Shown: positions 32,346 through 47,309, numbered from the stretch's first letter. The stretch: DNA of 64,000 bases from Stictocephala bisonia (GCA_035578905.1 JAQJVL010000002.1:9424717-9488716); one strand, 5' to 3'. Notes: generated by a model from the sequence alone, not told the origin. A program made the numbers and translations.

Positions 32346-32799
32346 AAAAAGGAAATGTAGCCTCTTGTTAACTAAATATGTATACAAACATACTCTTATA
32401 AATACATTTTAAAATTCATATTATTACATATTTTGAGTTGAACGCTATTCGTAATTTTCTTCAGTGGAACAAAGAATGTCTCATAAAAAACAATAACTTT
32501 ATTTCCCATAATGCTAAAAAATGTACTCTGGTATTTCACTGCAGCCCAAATAATATGTTTAACAAAGCAATGCATTGTAAAATAGACAATCACAAGTAAT
32601 AAAACCATTATAACAAGTCCTTTTCAGCTTTGATTAAGTCCACTCTACCTAAAAGTAACGCAAGCTGGCGAATATTTTTTAAGTAAAAAAATTCCTCACT
32701 AACTCTTAGTGAAACGATCACTAAAGTACGCCCTAAAACATGAAAAGTCTAAAGCACGTATCCACAAGGGCACTTAGATCAACTTTATAATAAACGAGC

Positions 32800-32925
32800 C
32801 AGCATTATGAAGTAGTGCTGTAACCCGGATACTGGAAAGCTAAATGTTGTGGAAGCTGTAGTGATAGGTCCTATTCTCAATATACTTAATAATGTCGACC
32901 ACTCAAGGTTTAGAAAGATCTTAGA
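32800..32925 (+). repeat. SINE family A head, degraded
   Basis: AGTAGTGCTGTAACCCGGATAC, then GTGATAGGTCC and TTAATAATGTCGACC-ACTCAAGG, match the family A head in order. A box and B box are both mutated. Confidence 0.5.
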
Positions 32926-33964
32926 AAATATAGATTTTCCACGTTTGTTAATATCAAAGAGTAGGAGAAACAGAGGTCGCTTCCTTGACAGATACTGATT
33001 TAAACATTTTTGGCTGTCGAAAAGATCTTTGTTTATTATATTTCTCACTATACAGTAGTGTATGACAAAATCATACATCGTGCCTTGAAAAATTTAGTTT
33101 GTCCCTCCTTATCAAATCAAAATAATAACTGATCAAACTTTAGTAATATTTTATAATTTCAGTCATTAGTTGCTAAGTGCTTCTATTATGACAACTTAAA
33201 TAGAATTATTTAAATTAAAGTAAATGAAACATTAATTAAAAATAAATAAAATGAAAACTGTATTTCTTATGGGATAGGAGTTGGTAAACAGGAGAGTGGT
33301 GAAGAAATAAATTCAGGTAGATAAGTAGAGGAGGAATATTAAGCGGCTGTAAATGACTTTAATGAATTCTGGACTCCCAAGGAGAGATATATTTCCAACA
33401 TAAATTTCTTTCGTGAAGATATCAGGTTTAAAAGAACATCTTGTAACCTGTAAAAGACTTGTGTCTATTCAAAGTAAAGCTAATGTTGCTGTTCTGCTTT
33501 ATTTCGTAAACGGTTTTATATTCAATTAATTGTTAACCTTACCAAAATACTTTAAGATAGGGTTCTTTTTAACAATAATTTATTTGTCAGTAAATGAACT
33601 TCGTGAGGCAAGTGAATGTGTAATATCCCACATATACGACTTGACAACATCAACGGAGTGAACTGAGATGTTTCCACGGCGTGTAGTTCCAGAAGTCCTT
33701 AAGGAGAATGACATCACATTTACAACTTCTGGGACAAGATTAAACTCCCATTTTCTCCCAAGATTAGACAGCTTACTTCACCGTCCACAACTTTGTATGA
33801 ATAGTCATTTGTGAACAGTTTTTAAACTATATTGATAACATTGATCGGTTTTGTGCTTAATATATAAATAAATATATTAATAATAATAACATATAAATAA
33901 ATTTCAAACTACTGTATGTTTGTGTACACAAAACGTAACAAGTATTGAATGCATTGATACTTTC
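32926..33964. other. AT-rich sequence with no identified gene
   Basis: No recognisable gene or repeat. Confidence 0.35.
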
Positions 33965-34008
33965 ACACAATATTGAATTTATGTGGTATCATAAATTCAA
34001 TATTGTGT
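33965..34008. repeat. 19-bp perfect inverted repeat (hairpin)
   Basis: ACACAATATTGAATTTATG and its exact complement are separated by six bases. The purpose is unknown. It lies just left of a repeat shared with 52900-52990 (TTACAAATGAAAATAAATGT, then GTGCCACTGTGAC). Confidence 0.8.
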
Positions 34009-34156
34009 AGTTACTAAAACTATTGTGAATGAGGACAGAAAATTTAAAGCATTTTCCGACCTACATTTTACAAATGAAAATAAATGTCAGTGGTGAAAAA
34101 GTGCCACTGTGACCAGCTGATTTAGGTGGGTAAATATCCGTAACTTATCCAGTAAG

Positions 34157-35177
34157 GGTAATTATATAGAACATGGCTTTGTTGATATTTTGCTGACATT
34201 TCTTTTATACATAGCTAAAAAACAAAAATGTCACAGTTTTTTCAGTGGAAAAGACGGAAACATTTCGAAAATGAGGAAAATCTGAAAAATATTTTTTCCT
34301 TTAACTATAGCGATGTAGGTTCTGAAATTGTGCGGAATTTTGCTGTAATCATGATTACAGCAAACGGTTTACAACGAACCAGTATTTCAGTAGTACGTTC
34401 TATTAGGATAGGGCTAGGTTGGGTACTGATAGGTTAGGTTCTGTTGAGTTTAGTTAGGTTATGTTACGTCTGTTTAGGTTGTTGGGTTTTGTTAGCTTAT
34501 GTTCGGTCTGATTAGGTTATGTTACGTTTGTTTAGGTTGTTAGGTTTGGTTAGGATATATTAGGTTTGATTATGTTTGTTTAGGTTGTTAGGTCAGGTTA
34601 GGTTGTGTTAGATTTGTTTAGGTTGTTAGGTTTGGTTAGGTTATATTAGGAGGTTATGTTATGTTAGTTTAGGTTGTTAGGTGTGGTTAGGTTATGTTAG
34701 GTCTGGTTAGATCATGTTTGGTTCGGGTAGATTATGTTAGGTTTGGTTAGGTTATCTTAAGTTTGTTTCAGCTGTTAGGTTTGTTTAGGTTATGTACGGT
34801 TTGATTAGACTTAAATTAACCTACCTAACCTTACAAACCCAAACCTAACTCAACCTAAGAAAACTTACCTATCAATACCAACCTAGCCTATTAATAACAA
34901 AACATAACCTCACTAAAACCGGCACATTTCCTGTTATACTAACGTGCTTAATGGTTTCAACGAACTTGTCGTATTGGTAACCAGGACAAAATTCCACACA
35001 ATTTGAATACCCACGGCTATATTTACAGGAAAAAATATTTTTTCGATTTTCCTCATTTTCGTAATTAATCCGGCATTTCCGATAAAAAAAGATCATATTC
35101 TCGTTTCTTTTCTGAGTATCTACTACGAAAAAATGTCAGCCAAAATGTTGACAAGGCCCCTGTTCTATATAATTACC
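34157..35177. mobile_element. fold-back element with about 280-bp arms and a GTTAGG-rich centre
   Basis: The outer ends are GGTAATTATATAGAACA and its inverse complement. Along the arms the matching phrases are GCTGACATTT, AAAATGAGGAAAATC, AAATATTTTTTCCT and TAGGCTAGGTTGG-like. The middle, about 34420-34860, is a degenerate array of GTTAGGTT/TTATGTTAGGT phrases, resembling but not being regular insect TTAGG telomere repeats. A 26-bp perfect palindrome (TTTGCTGTAATCA and complement) lies at 34339-34364. It has no coding capacity. Confidence 0.6.
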
Positions 35178-35454
35178 ACTGTAAATTTACTACTGTACTT
35201 ATGACCAATTGATTGTTTATTCATGAAAACAATCATTACCATAAACAAAAGTAACTTATTTAATATAAAATCAAGTAAACTGTCAAAATTTATTTTTCTA
35301 ACAACCAAAGTAAAAAGTTAATACCGGACTAAGCCACAGGTAAGAGTGGCTGGCTTTTAGCTAGTAGCTAATAAATAATAATTGCTATATAAAACTCTTT
35401 GTTGTTGTTTAATTTTTTTTTATATTATTATATATTAATGTGAAAACAAAAATA

Positions 35455-35580
35455 ATTTTAATGGAAATGTATGTTAAGTTAGTAAACGACACTTGGGGAC
35501 GACAGGAGTTTTTATACTTTTTGGAACTTTGTGTTTATAAGCGTTGGAAATCCCGTACAAATTACCAATTATTTATCACA
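35455..35580 (+). repeat. remnant related to the 22930-24194 arm
   Basis: ATGTTAAGTTAGTAAACGAC, then ACGACAGGAGTTTTTATACT, then AAGCGTTGGAAATC, follow the same order as 24076-24180 (TTAAGTTAGTAAGAACACC, ACAACAGGAGTTTGTTATAC, GAGGCATTGGAAATC). The hammerhead core is lost. Confidence 0.45.
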
Positions 35581-36053
35581 CACACAGTGTCAAGTTACAA
35601 GGAAACTTAAAAAAAGGAAGAGATCTTCCGTTTCCAAGGAAACTCATAAGTGGTCGTTAGTGGAAGGAAAATAAGAAGGGGTGTTATTCAGTGGACCTTT
35701 GTCAAATAAACACCTTCCGGTTGTTGTTTCCTTAATAATAACGTGCGTATCACGAGAATTGTAATGAACCATTATATATCTCTGTCCTTGCATTAACTTT
35801 ACGGAAAAATATTTTTTAATAATATCATTTTTGATACGTTAGCTATGTACAGTGTATGACGCTCGACTGAATAAAGCTGGATTTCTTGTTCATGTACCAT
35901 AGGTCGTATATCTTGCTTAAAATTAGCCTTAAGTTTTCTATTATAAAATGGGGGAGGGGGGTGTAAGCAATAGTTTTGTAAGTAGGTATTCCATCAGAAT
36001 TTTATGAAATGGAATGGATCACCTGTCAACATATCAATTTATAGTAAAATATC

Positions 36054-36416
36054 AGACCTTTTCCATTATTCACTATCATTACTTTTTTACTTAATTCACT
36101 ACCACTACTTTTTCCGTTACTTCACTACTACTAATTTTTTATCGCAATTACGTTTAGATTAGGTTAGATGGCTACTAAAGTTGATCACAAACTGGTAAAT
36201 CCAATAATTGACTTACCGACGGATACGCTTTTCGTGTGTAAGTTCTTCTAAAGAGATAAGATAAGGCCAGCGATATCGGATTCCTAGTGGATAAGGAATA
36301 CCACATTGGACGTAAAAATGATTGGGGAACAGTTTTTAGAGCAACAGAATATTTATCAAGCGGTAGTGAATTAACGGAAAACAAAAGTAATGTTAGTAAA
36401 TTTAAGGAAAATATCC
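36054..36416 (+). mobile_element. MITE copy 1 (8-bp target duplication)
   Basis: This 363-bp non-coding element is flanked by the perfect 8-bp duplication AAAATATC at 36046-36053 and 36417-36424. Ends resemble GACCTTTTCCATTA...TTAACGGAAAA with TACCACTACTTTTT-type inner repeats. The interior (GTTGATCACAAACTGGTAAA, CGGATTCCTAGTGGATAAGG, AATACCACATTGGACGTAAA) is shared with the copies at 46945 and 54060. Eight-bp duplications fit hAT- or Merlin-like transposases; the class is not determined. Confidence 0.85.
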
Positions 36417-36424
36417 AAAATATC

Positions 36425-37544
36425 TTTATTATAAGCTCTAATACATAATCTAATGTATTGTATAATTTACTATTTTACTACTTAAGATTCATTACAAAAC
36501 TGCATTTTGGTCCATAGTACAAAATTAGTTTATTTTCTGCAAACAAGAAGGCAAGAGGTAGCAACAATATAAATTTACCAAATTATATTTGAAAGTCACA
36601 ATTTCTGTTATTCCAGCCAACCATAATGACAAGTGTTAGTGTTTAAGTAGTGATGTTAAACACCAGTTTCATTCCTTTGTGAATTCATGTGGTTGAAGAA
36701 GACTTATGTGGATGACTGAAATTGATCTCTGTAATATTTGTAAATTTTGTTTGTATTGGAGTACGTTTGTGTAGTGTGACGTTAATTCCTTTTGAGATTT
36801 TACTAATCAAGTTGCTGCTGGTAATAAAAACATCAATCATTTAATGGTTACAACGTTTATATAAGTAGTAAGACGATTCTGAAAATCGTGTTTTGTTCCT
36901 CCTATCTCACTATTAAAAGAGGATTTTGCTTAGTAAATAAACTCGTAAATTAACAATATAAACACTTTAGTTGTGATTATATTGTTTTATATTATTTAAA
37001 AGAACCCAGTTCGCATACAACAAAGTGAACACTCAATATCACACTTTGAATTGTCAAACGCAATTAAACATCCAAAACAATGGATCAAGGTCTCTCATGG
37101 AATGTCATTTAGAAAGTCATTTGTCACCTGGCAAATGACTTTGTTAAACGTCAGTGTATTGTCGTTTCATGTTTCCCCTTCCAGCAACAATACACTGTTA
37201 CATTTTATAGTACATTTTGCATATCGCGAATTTATTACATTTAGTTATAATTGCTAAAACTATAGCAGAATTCTTGCACAAATCATTGTAGTATATTATA
37301 TTAAATTTAAAACAAACTAAGTTTACTAATTTATACAAAACTAAGACTTGTATATTATTATTTTAATAAAACTTACAAAGTTTGTTATCAGAATGAATTT
37401 AAACAGTAAAATCATAAAAGATTACAATGTGAAATAAATGACTTACCAAGCTGGCGTTGAGTATCTTTACTCTATTAAGGAACAATTAATGTTTAAGTGT
37501 TATTTGTTACTGAACATTGAACTTTTAATGATCAGTAACAAATT
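36425..37544. other. AT-rich sequence with no identified gene
   Basis: No gene or repeat recognised. Confidence 0.35.
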
Positions 37545-38240
37545 TGGAGATTTTTTAAAACGCCACTGTTCCTGGATCCCCTGATTTTTTTTCTGAAACC
37601 CTTGATGTGTACTGAATTTTTTGCTGTTTCCTGAATTCACTACTCCTCGAGGAATCCCTCCTTTGTTTCCCGAGTACCTTGCTTTTTCCTTCAATCTCTG
37701 TTGTTTTCTAAAGCACCTGCTGTTTCCTCAACCCCCAGCTATTTCCTGAATCCCCTGCTGTTTTCTGAACCCCTTGCTGTATCCTGAATCCCCTGATTTT
37801 TACTGAATCCTCTGCTGTTCCCTTAATTCTCTACATTTTCCTGAATCCCCTGATCTTTACCTAATCCTCTGCTGTTCCCTGAATAACCTGATGTTTCCTG
37901 AATCCCCTGCTGTTTTCTGAACCCCTTACTGTTTTCTGAATTCCCTGATCTTTACTAAATCCTCTGCTGTTCCCTGAATTCCCTACATTTACCTGAATCC
38001 CCTGTTGTTTTCTGAACCCCTTACTGTTTCCTAAATCTCCTTATCCTTACTGAATCCCCTGCTGTTTCCTGAATCCCGTGCTGTTTCCTAAATACCCTGC
38101 TTTTTCCTAAATCTCCTGCTTGTTCCTTCAATCTCTGCTGTTTTCCAAATACCCTGCTGTTTCCTCAATCCCCTGCTGTTTCCTGAATCTCCTGATCTTT
38201 ACTGAATCCCCTGCTGTTTCCTAAATCCCCTGATTTTTCT
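37545..38240. repeat. minisatellite, about 19-20-bp unit (CTGAATCCCCTGCTGTTTC)
   Basis: About 35 imperfect units rich in CCTGAATCCCCTGCTGTTT, with variants such as CTGATCTTTA and CTGAACCCCTTACTG. It is strongly strand-biased (pyrimidine-rich plus strand). The frame at 37500-37694 is an artefact. Confidence 0.9.
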
Positions 38241-38521
38241 TAATACCATACCGTCGATTGAAATCTGGCCTCAATTTCAGTTAATTGTTTTAAGTTACTG
38301 GCTATTTTATGAAGCTATAAATACACAGCTCAATCGTTGTGAAATCGGACATCTAAATTTTGTTAGGTGACATACAAGTTTAGAATGGAAAGTAACCATT
38401 AGGTGAGTAAAGTAGTATTAAGTTAGTAAAATTACTAATGAACTAGCTAACTTTAAAGCAGTCTTTGTGTACTCTACACTAACAATTCCATTAACGGTAT
38501 CTAAGTGAAAGCGGAAGTAAA

Positions 38522-41500
38522 GTTAGTTTAGTGATGAGATATAATAGAGGAGTTGAGTCCACATTATCTATTCCATCAAGATAGCTGTGTGGTGAGTCTG
38601 CTGTACCTGCCACTATATTAGTTTAGTGATGAGATGTAATAGAGGAGTTGAGTCCACATTATCTATTCCATCAAGATAGCTGTGTGGTGAGTCTGCTGTA
38701 CCTGCCGCTATATTAGTTTAGTGATGAGATGTAGTAGAGGAGTTGAGCCCACATTATCTATTCCATCAAGATAGCTGTGTGGTGAGTCTGCTGTACCTGC
38801 CACTATATTAGTTTAGTGATGAGATGTAATAGAGGAGTTGAGTCCACATTATCTATTCTATCAAGATAGCTGTGTGGTGAGTCTGCTGTACCTGCCACTA
38901 TATTAGTTTAGTGATGAGATGTAATAGAGGAGTTGAGTCCACATTATCTATTCCATCAAGATAGCTGTGTGGTGAGTCTGCTGTACCTGCCACTATATTA
39001 GTTTAGTGATGAGATGTAGTAGAGGAGTTGAGCCCACATTATCTATTCCATCAAGATAGCTGTGTGGTGAGTCTGCTGTACCTGCCGCTATATTAGTTTA
39101 GTGATGAGATGTAGTAGAGGAGTTGAGTTCACATTATCTATTCTATCAAGATAGCTGTGTGGTGAGTCTGCTGTACCTGCCGCTATATTAGTTTAGTGAT
39201 GAGATGTAATAGAGGAGTTGAGTCCACATTATCTATTCCATCAAGATAGCTGTGTGGTGAGTCTGCTGTACCTGCCACTATATTAGTTTAGTGATGAGAT
39301 GTAATAGAGGAGTTGAGTCCACATTATCTATTCCATCAAGATAGCTGTGTGGTGAGTCTGCTGTACCTGCCACTATATTAGTTTAGTGATGAGATGTAGT
39401 AGAGGAGTTGAGTCCACATTATCTATTCCATCAAGATAGCTGTGTGGTGAGTCTGCTGTACTTGCCGCTATATTAGTTTAGTGATGAGATGTAGTAGAGG
39501 AGTTGAGTCCACATTATCTATTCCATCAAGATAGCTGTGTGGTGAGTCTGCTGTACCTGCCACTATATTAGTTTAGTGATGAGATGTAGTAGAGGAGTTG
39601 AGTCCACATTATCTATTCCATCAAGATAGCTGTGTGGTGAGTCTGCTGTACCTGCCACTATATTAGTTTAGTGATGAGATGTAGTAGAGGAGTTGAGTCC
39701 ACATTATCTATTCTATCAAGATAGCTGTGTGGTGAGTCTGCTGTACCTGCCGCTATATTAGTTAAGTGATGAGATGTAGTAGAAGAGTTGAGTCCACATT
39801 ATCTATTCCATCAAGATAGCTGTGTGGTGAGTCTGCTGTACCTGTCGCTATATTAGCTTAGTGATGAGATGTAGTAGAGGAGTTGAGTCCACATGATCTA
39901 TTCCATCAAGATAGCTGTGTGGTGAGTCTGCTGTACCTGCCACTATATTAGTTTAGTGATGAGATGTAGTAGAGGAGTTGAGTCCACATTATCTATTCCA
40001 TCAAGATAGCTGTGTGGTGAGTCTGCTGTACCTGCCGCTATATTAGTTTAGTGATGAGATGTAGTAGAGGAGTTGAGTCCACATTATCTATTCCATCAAG
40101 ATAGCTGTGTGGTGAGTCTGCTGTATCTGCTGCCGCTATATTAGTTTAGTGATGAGATGTAATAGAGGAGTTGAGTCCACATTATCTATTCTATCAAGAT
40201 AGCTGTGTGGTGAGTCTGCTGTATCTGCTGCCGCTATATTAGTTTAGTGATGAGATGTAATAGAGGAGTTGAGTCAACATTATCTATTCTATCAAGATAG
40301 CTGTGTGGTGAGTCTGCTGTACTCTGCCGCTATATTAGTTTAGTGATGAGATGTAATAGAGGAGTTGAGTCAACATTATCTATTCTATCAAGATAGCTGT
40401 GTGGTGAGTCTGCTGTACCTGCCGCTATATTAGTTTAGTGATGAGATGTAATAGAGGAGTTGAGTCCACATTATCTATTCCATCAAGATGGCTGTGTGGT
40501 GAGTCTGCTGTACCTGCCGCTATATTAGTTTAGTGATGAGATGTAATAGAGGAGTTGAGTCCACATTATCTATTCCATCAAGATAGCTGTGTGGTGAGTC
40601 TGCTGTACCTGCCGCTATATTAGTTTAGTGATGAGATGTAATAGAGGAGTTGAGTCCACATTATCTATTCCATCAAGATAGCTGTGTGGTGAGTCTGCTG
40701 TACCTGCCGCTATATTAGTTTAGTGATGAGATGTAATAGAGGAGTTGAGTCCACATTATCTATTCCATCAAGATAGCTGTGTGGTGAGTCTGCTGTACCT
40801 GCCGCTATATTAGTTTAGTGATGAGATGTAATAGAGGAGTTGAGTCCACATTATCTATTCCATCAAGATAGCTGTGTGGTGAGTCTGCTGTACCTGCCAC
40901 TATATTAGTTTAGTGATGAGATGTAATAGAGGAGTTGAGTCCACATTATCTATTCCATCAAGATAGCTGTGTGGTGAGTCTGCTGTACCTGCCGCTATAT
41001 TAGTTTAGTGATGAGATGTAATAGAGGAGTTGAGTCCACATTATCTATTCCATCAAGATAGCTGTGTGGTGAGTCTGCTGTACCTGCCGCTATATTAGTT
41101 TAGTGATGAGATGTAATAGAGGAGTTGAGTCCACATTATCTATTCCATCAAGATAGCTGTGTGGTGAGTCTGCTGTACCTGCCGCTATATTAGTTTAGTG
41201 ATGAGATGTAATAGAGGAGTTGAGTCCACATTATCTATTCCATCAAGATAGCTGTGTGGTGAGTCTGCTGTACCTGCCACTATATTAGTTTAGTGATGAG
41301 ATGTAATAGAGGAGTTGAGTCCACATTATCTATTCCATCAAGATAGCTGTGTGGTGAGTCTGCTGTACCTGCCGCTATATTAGTTTAGTGATGAGATGTA
41401 ATAGAGGAGTTGAGTCCACATTATCTATTCTATCAAGATAGCTGTGTGGTGAGTCTGCTGTACCTGCCGCTATATTAGTTTAGTGATGAGATGTAGTAGA

Positions 41501-43008
41501 GGAGTTGAGTCCACATTATCTATTCCATCAAGATAGCTGTGTGGTGAGTCTGCTGTACCTGCCGCTATATTAGTTTAGTGATGAGATGTAATAGAGGAGT
41601 TGAGTCCACATTATCTATTCTATCAAGATAGCTGTGTGGTGAGTCTGCTGTACCTGCCGCTATATTGGTTTAGTGATGAGATGTAATAGAGGAGTTGAGT
41701 CCACATTATCTAATCCATCAAGATAGCTGTGTGGTGAGTCTGCTGTACCTGCCGCTATATTAGTTTAGTGATGAGATGTAATAGAGGAGTTGAGTCCACA
41801 TTATCTATCCATCAATATAGCTGTGTGGTGAGTCTGCTGTATCTGCTGCCGCTATATTAGTTTAGTGATGAGATGTAGTAGAGGAGTTGAGTCCATATTA
41901 TCTATTCTATCAAGATAGCTGTGTGGTGAGTCTGCTGTATCTGCTGCCGCTATATTAGTTTAGTGATGAGATGTAATAGAGGAGTTGAGTCCACATTATC
42001 TATTCCATCAAGATAGCTGTGTGGTGAGTCTGCTGTATCTGCTGCCGCTATATTAGTTTAGTGATGAGATGTAATAGAGGAGTTGAGTCCACATTATCTA
42101 TTCCATCAAGATAGCTGTGTGGTGAGTCTGCTGTACCTGCCGCTATATTAGTTTAGTGATGAGATGTAATAGAGGAGTTGAGTCAACATTATCTATTCTA
42201 TCAAGATAGCTGTGTGGTGAGTCTGCTGTACCTGCCGCTATATTAGTTTAGTGATGAGATGTAATAGAGGAGTTGAGTCAACATTATCTATTCTATCAAG
42301 ATAGCTGTGTGGTGAGTCTGCTGTACCTGCCGCTATATTAGTTTAGTGATGAGATGTAATAGAGGAGTTGAGTCCACATTATCTATTCCATCAAGATAGC
42401 TGTGTGGTGAGTGTGCTGTACCTGCCACTATATTAGTTTAGTGATGAGATGTAATAGAGGAGTTGAGTCCACATTATCTATTCCGTCAAGATAGCTGTGT
42501 GGTGAGTGTGCTGTACCTGCCACTATATTAGTTTAGTGATGAGATGTAATAGAGGAGTTGAGTCCACATTATCTATTCCATCAAGATAGCTGTGTGGTGA
42601 GTCTGCTGTACCTGCCGCTATATTAGTTTAGTGATGAGATGTAATAGAGGAGTTGAGCCCACATTATCTATTCCATCAAGATAGCTGTGTGGTGAGTGTG
42701 CTGTACCTGCCACTATATTAGTTTAGTGATGAGATGTAATAGAGGAGTTGAGTCCACATTATCTATTCCGTCAAGATAGCTGTGTGGTGAGTGTGCTGTA
42801 TCTGCCACTATATTAGTTTAGTGATGAGATGTAATAGAGGAGTTGAGTCCACATTATCTATTCCGTCAAGATAGCTGTGTGGTGAGTCTGCTGTACCTGC
42901 CGCTATATTAGTTTAGTGATGAGATGTAATAGAGGAGTTGAGTCCACATTATCTATTCCGTCAAGATAGCTGTGTGGTGAGTCTGCTGTACCTGCCGCTA
43001 TATTAGAT
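38522..43008. repeat. 95-bp satellite/VNTR, about 47 copies
   Basis: The unit begins TTAGTTTAGTGATGAGATGT, continues AATAGAGGAGTTGAGTCCAC, ATTATCTATTCCATCAAGAT, AGCTGTGTGGTGAGTCTGCT and ends GTACCTGCCGCTATA. Spacing is 95 bp except for several 97-98-bp units carrying TATCTGCTGCCGCTA. Units are nearly identical. Linked single-base variants (GTAGTAG/GTAATAG, CCACTA/CCGCTA, TCTATT CTATC/CCATC, GTGTGCTG) group into local blocks, showing segmental amplification. There is no reading frame. Confidence 0.97.
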
Positions 43009-43370
43009 TTTATTTTCAACGAGGCCAACATTCAAATAAAGACGTAGCTTTACTCAGTAACATAAAATTAATAATCTTTAACCTTATTGGAAAAAGAAAA
43101 TATTTGTCTAGTGCGCTCTGATATCACCTTTTAATTTTATACATAATATTTATTTTAAGTGGAAATAAGTGTTTTTCTAATTTAACATTTTTATTAAATG
43201 AACCACAATTGATTTGGTGATCAGTTACCATTTGTGTAACCATAGTGCTCTAGCCACACTTTTTCTTTAAAGTATGCCGAATATCAAAATGCCCACTTTA
43301 AAAAACGCAATCGTGACAGATTTGTAAGTGAAGTAATGATAAAAAATAGAACGTGGACACCAGTTCGAAC

Positions 43371-43450
43371 GAGCCTGTGGCCGAGCGGTCTAAGGCGTCA
43401 GGACTGACTAGCCTGGGCTAGAGATAGTGCAGGTTGAATTTTTCCCAGGG
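43371..43450 (+). repeat. tRNA-Leu/Ser-like SINE head
   Basis: GTGGCCGAGCGGTCTAAGGC (A box) followed by CAGGACT and GAGATAGTGCAGGTTGAA. The B box is broken. It matches the head at 24886-24970. Confidence 0.55.
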
Positions 43451-43504
43451 ATAGTTTTAAGCATGGTTTTGTTCGCGTTTAACAATGGGGGCTCCACCAT
43501 ATAT

Positions 43505-43640
43505 TATAAAGTAGAATTATATATAAAAACACTCTTGTATATAAATGCAATGCTGTGTAAACATTTCAAGTAAATCTATTAACTACTTTTCGAGTTTTGT
43601 GTACACAAACGGAAGTTTGATGGAGATAAATATACCTTGA
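43505..43640 (-). repeat. dispersed repeat shared with 52735-52860
   Basis: On the minus strand it reads ACAAAACTCGAAAAGTAGTT, then GAAATGTTTACA, then ACAAGAGTGTTTTTATATAT, in the order also seen on the plus strand at 52768-52850. Confidence 0.5.
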
Positions 43641-43703
43641 AATAACTAGCAGATAGATGTGGGTATGCTGTGGATATATATTGACAGTTATTGGATTAGA
43701 GAG

Positions 43704-44340
<637 letters not shown>

Positions 44341-44518
44341 AAAAAAAACGAAAAAGGAAAAAGAAAAAGAGAGAAAAAATAAGGAGAGAAGAGAAATAGA
44401 AGGAAGTGGAAATGAGATGCAAATTTTTGAGAATGAAAAGGTTAAATTAGAAAGGAGATGTTGATAGGAAGATAGAGAAAAAAGACCAGACGAGAAGAGA
44501 TTGAATGAGTGATAAAAA

Positions 44519-45910
<1,392 letters not shown>

Positions 45911-46139
45911 TCCACGTGCAGAAATGTACTTGCTGCACATTGCATGCAATGTCACTTCACTGGACCCAAGATACTGAATATATATTAACTAATTATTTTT
46001 TCTCTAAGAGGAACTAGTTTCAGATTTGAGGCCGATATAGCTTGTGTGTGTTTAAGGCAATTATGAATGATTGTTAGATGAGTATGCATGACCTGTGTTG
46101 TGTTTCTAACTGGTCAGACAGGACCATTTGTTAATAGTT

Positions 46140-46235
46140 CAATAGCCGGGGAAACTAAGGACCTACACGTTTATGTGGAATACGAACCACGAAATATTGG
46201 TCTGATTTTCAGGTGATTGACACCCTCAAACTCAA
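46140..46235 (-). repeat. SINE family A body, minus strand
   Basis: The inverse complement contains AAAATCAGACCAATA, then GTGGTTCGTATTCCACATAA, then GTAGGTCCTTAG, matching the body hallmark. Confidence 0.65.
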
Positions 46236-46936
46236 TTCTTAATATTAATAAATGAAGGGACAGGGTTCAATGTTTTAGACATTATATAATTTACATATTT
46301 CTACTTTGTATTACTTTGATATAAAATTTACACAACTGGTTAGTTTTTCATATTTGAGATACACCACAGAGAAAAAATAAACATATGTCACATCCAATAG
46401 TGCGCTGAATGTGTGTCGACTAGTTATTTATCCAGTTGCCATGCGATAGCAGAGTCAGAACTTTGTGAGAACCTCCCCTATTCACCACCAAACCTCAAGG
46501 ATAAACATAGTAACTATTCCAGCATATGTATTTGTACATTGGTTGTAATTGTATTTATAACTGCTACTGAGGCGTTCGTTGCGTCCATAAGAAAGCGAAC
46601 TCTATTTACTTTTTTCTCTGTGGATATACATACTTATCCATGTGCACTGTTTGAAACGAGCACTTAAAAAAATCACTTATATAAAATAAACAATTATTTT
46701 TTTGGAAAAAATGTGATATTTGTAAGTTATTTGTTGGAGTACTTCATTCGTTGAATAAATAATTTAGACAAAGGCTTATACGTTAATTTTAACTAGACGG
46801 TGAAGTAAAAAAAATTGTATGTACTAGTACTTGTAATACTTGTTAGAATAGATGACATTTTTTATAAGTCTATCGTACGTAACCTATAACAAGTAATTAA
46901 GGGTTTTCTACATTGGAATGGGTTAGTTAAGTAGGA
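46236..46936. other. AT-rich sequence with no identified gene
   Basis: An open frame at 46413-46667 has a hydrophobic stretch but no recognisable family. I treat it as chance. Confidence 0.3.
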
Positions 46937-46944
46937 AAAAATAG

Positions 46945-47304
46945 GGATCTTTATCGTTAATTCATTACCACTACTTTTCTTGTTTCCGTTAAATCACTAC
47001 CTCTTGATAAATATTCTATTGCTTAAAAACTGTCCCCCAATCATTTTTACGTCCACTGTGGTATTCCTTATCCACTAGGAATCCGGTATCACTGGTCTTT
47101 CCTTATCGTTTTTCAAGAACTTACAAATATAGAGCATTTTCGGCGTTAAGTCAGTTATTGGATTTACCAGTTTTGTAATCAACTTTAGTAGCCACCTAAC
47201 CTAACCTAACCTGACCTAACCTAACCTAACCGTAATTGTTATAAAACAGTAGTGGTAGTAAAGTAACGGAAAAAGTAATGTTAGTGAATTCACAGAAAAG
47301 ATCC
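46945..47304 (-). mobile_element. MITE copy 2 (8-bp target duplication)
   Basis: 360 bp flanked by the perfect duplication AAAAATAG at 46937-46944 and 47305-47312. The ends are GGATCTTTATCGTTAATTCA and ...CAGAAAAGATCC. It is in the opposite orientation to copies 1 and 3. At 47194-47232 the interior has expanded to about seven CCTAAC-type units with one variant. Confidence 0.85.
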
Positions 47305-47309
47305 AAAAA

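Noticed and set aside
34420..34860. Interstitial telomere
   Set aside because: GTTAGG phrases are irregular and sit between inverted arms; there is no regular TTAGG array.
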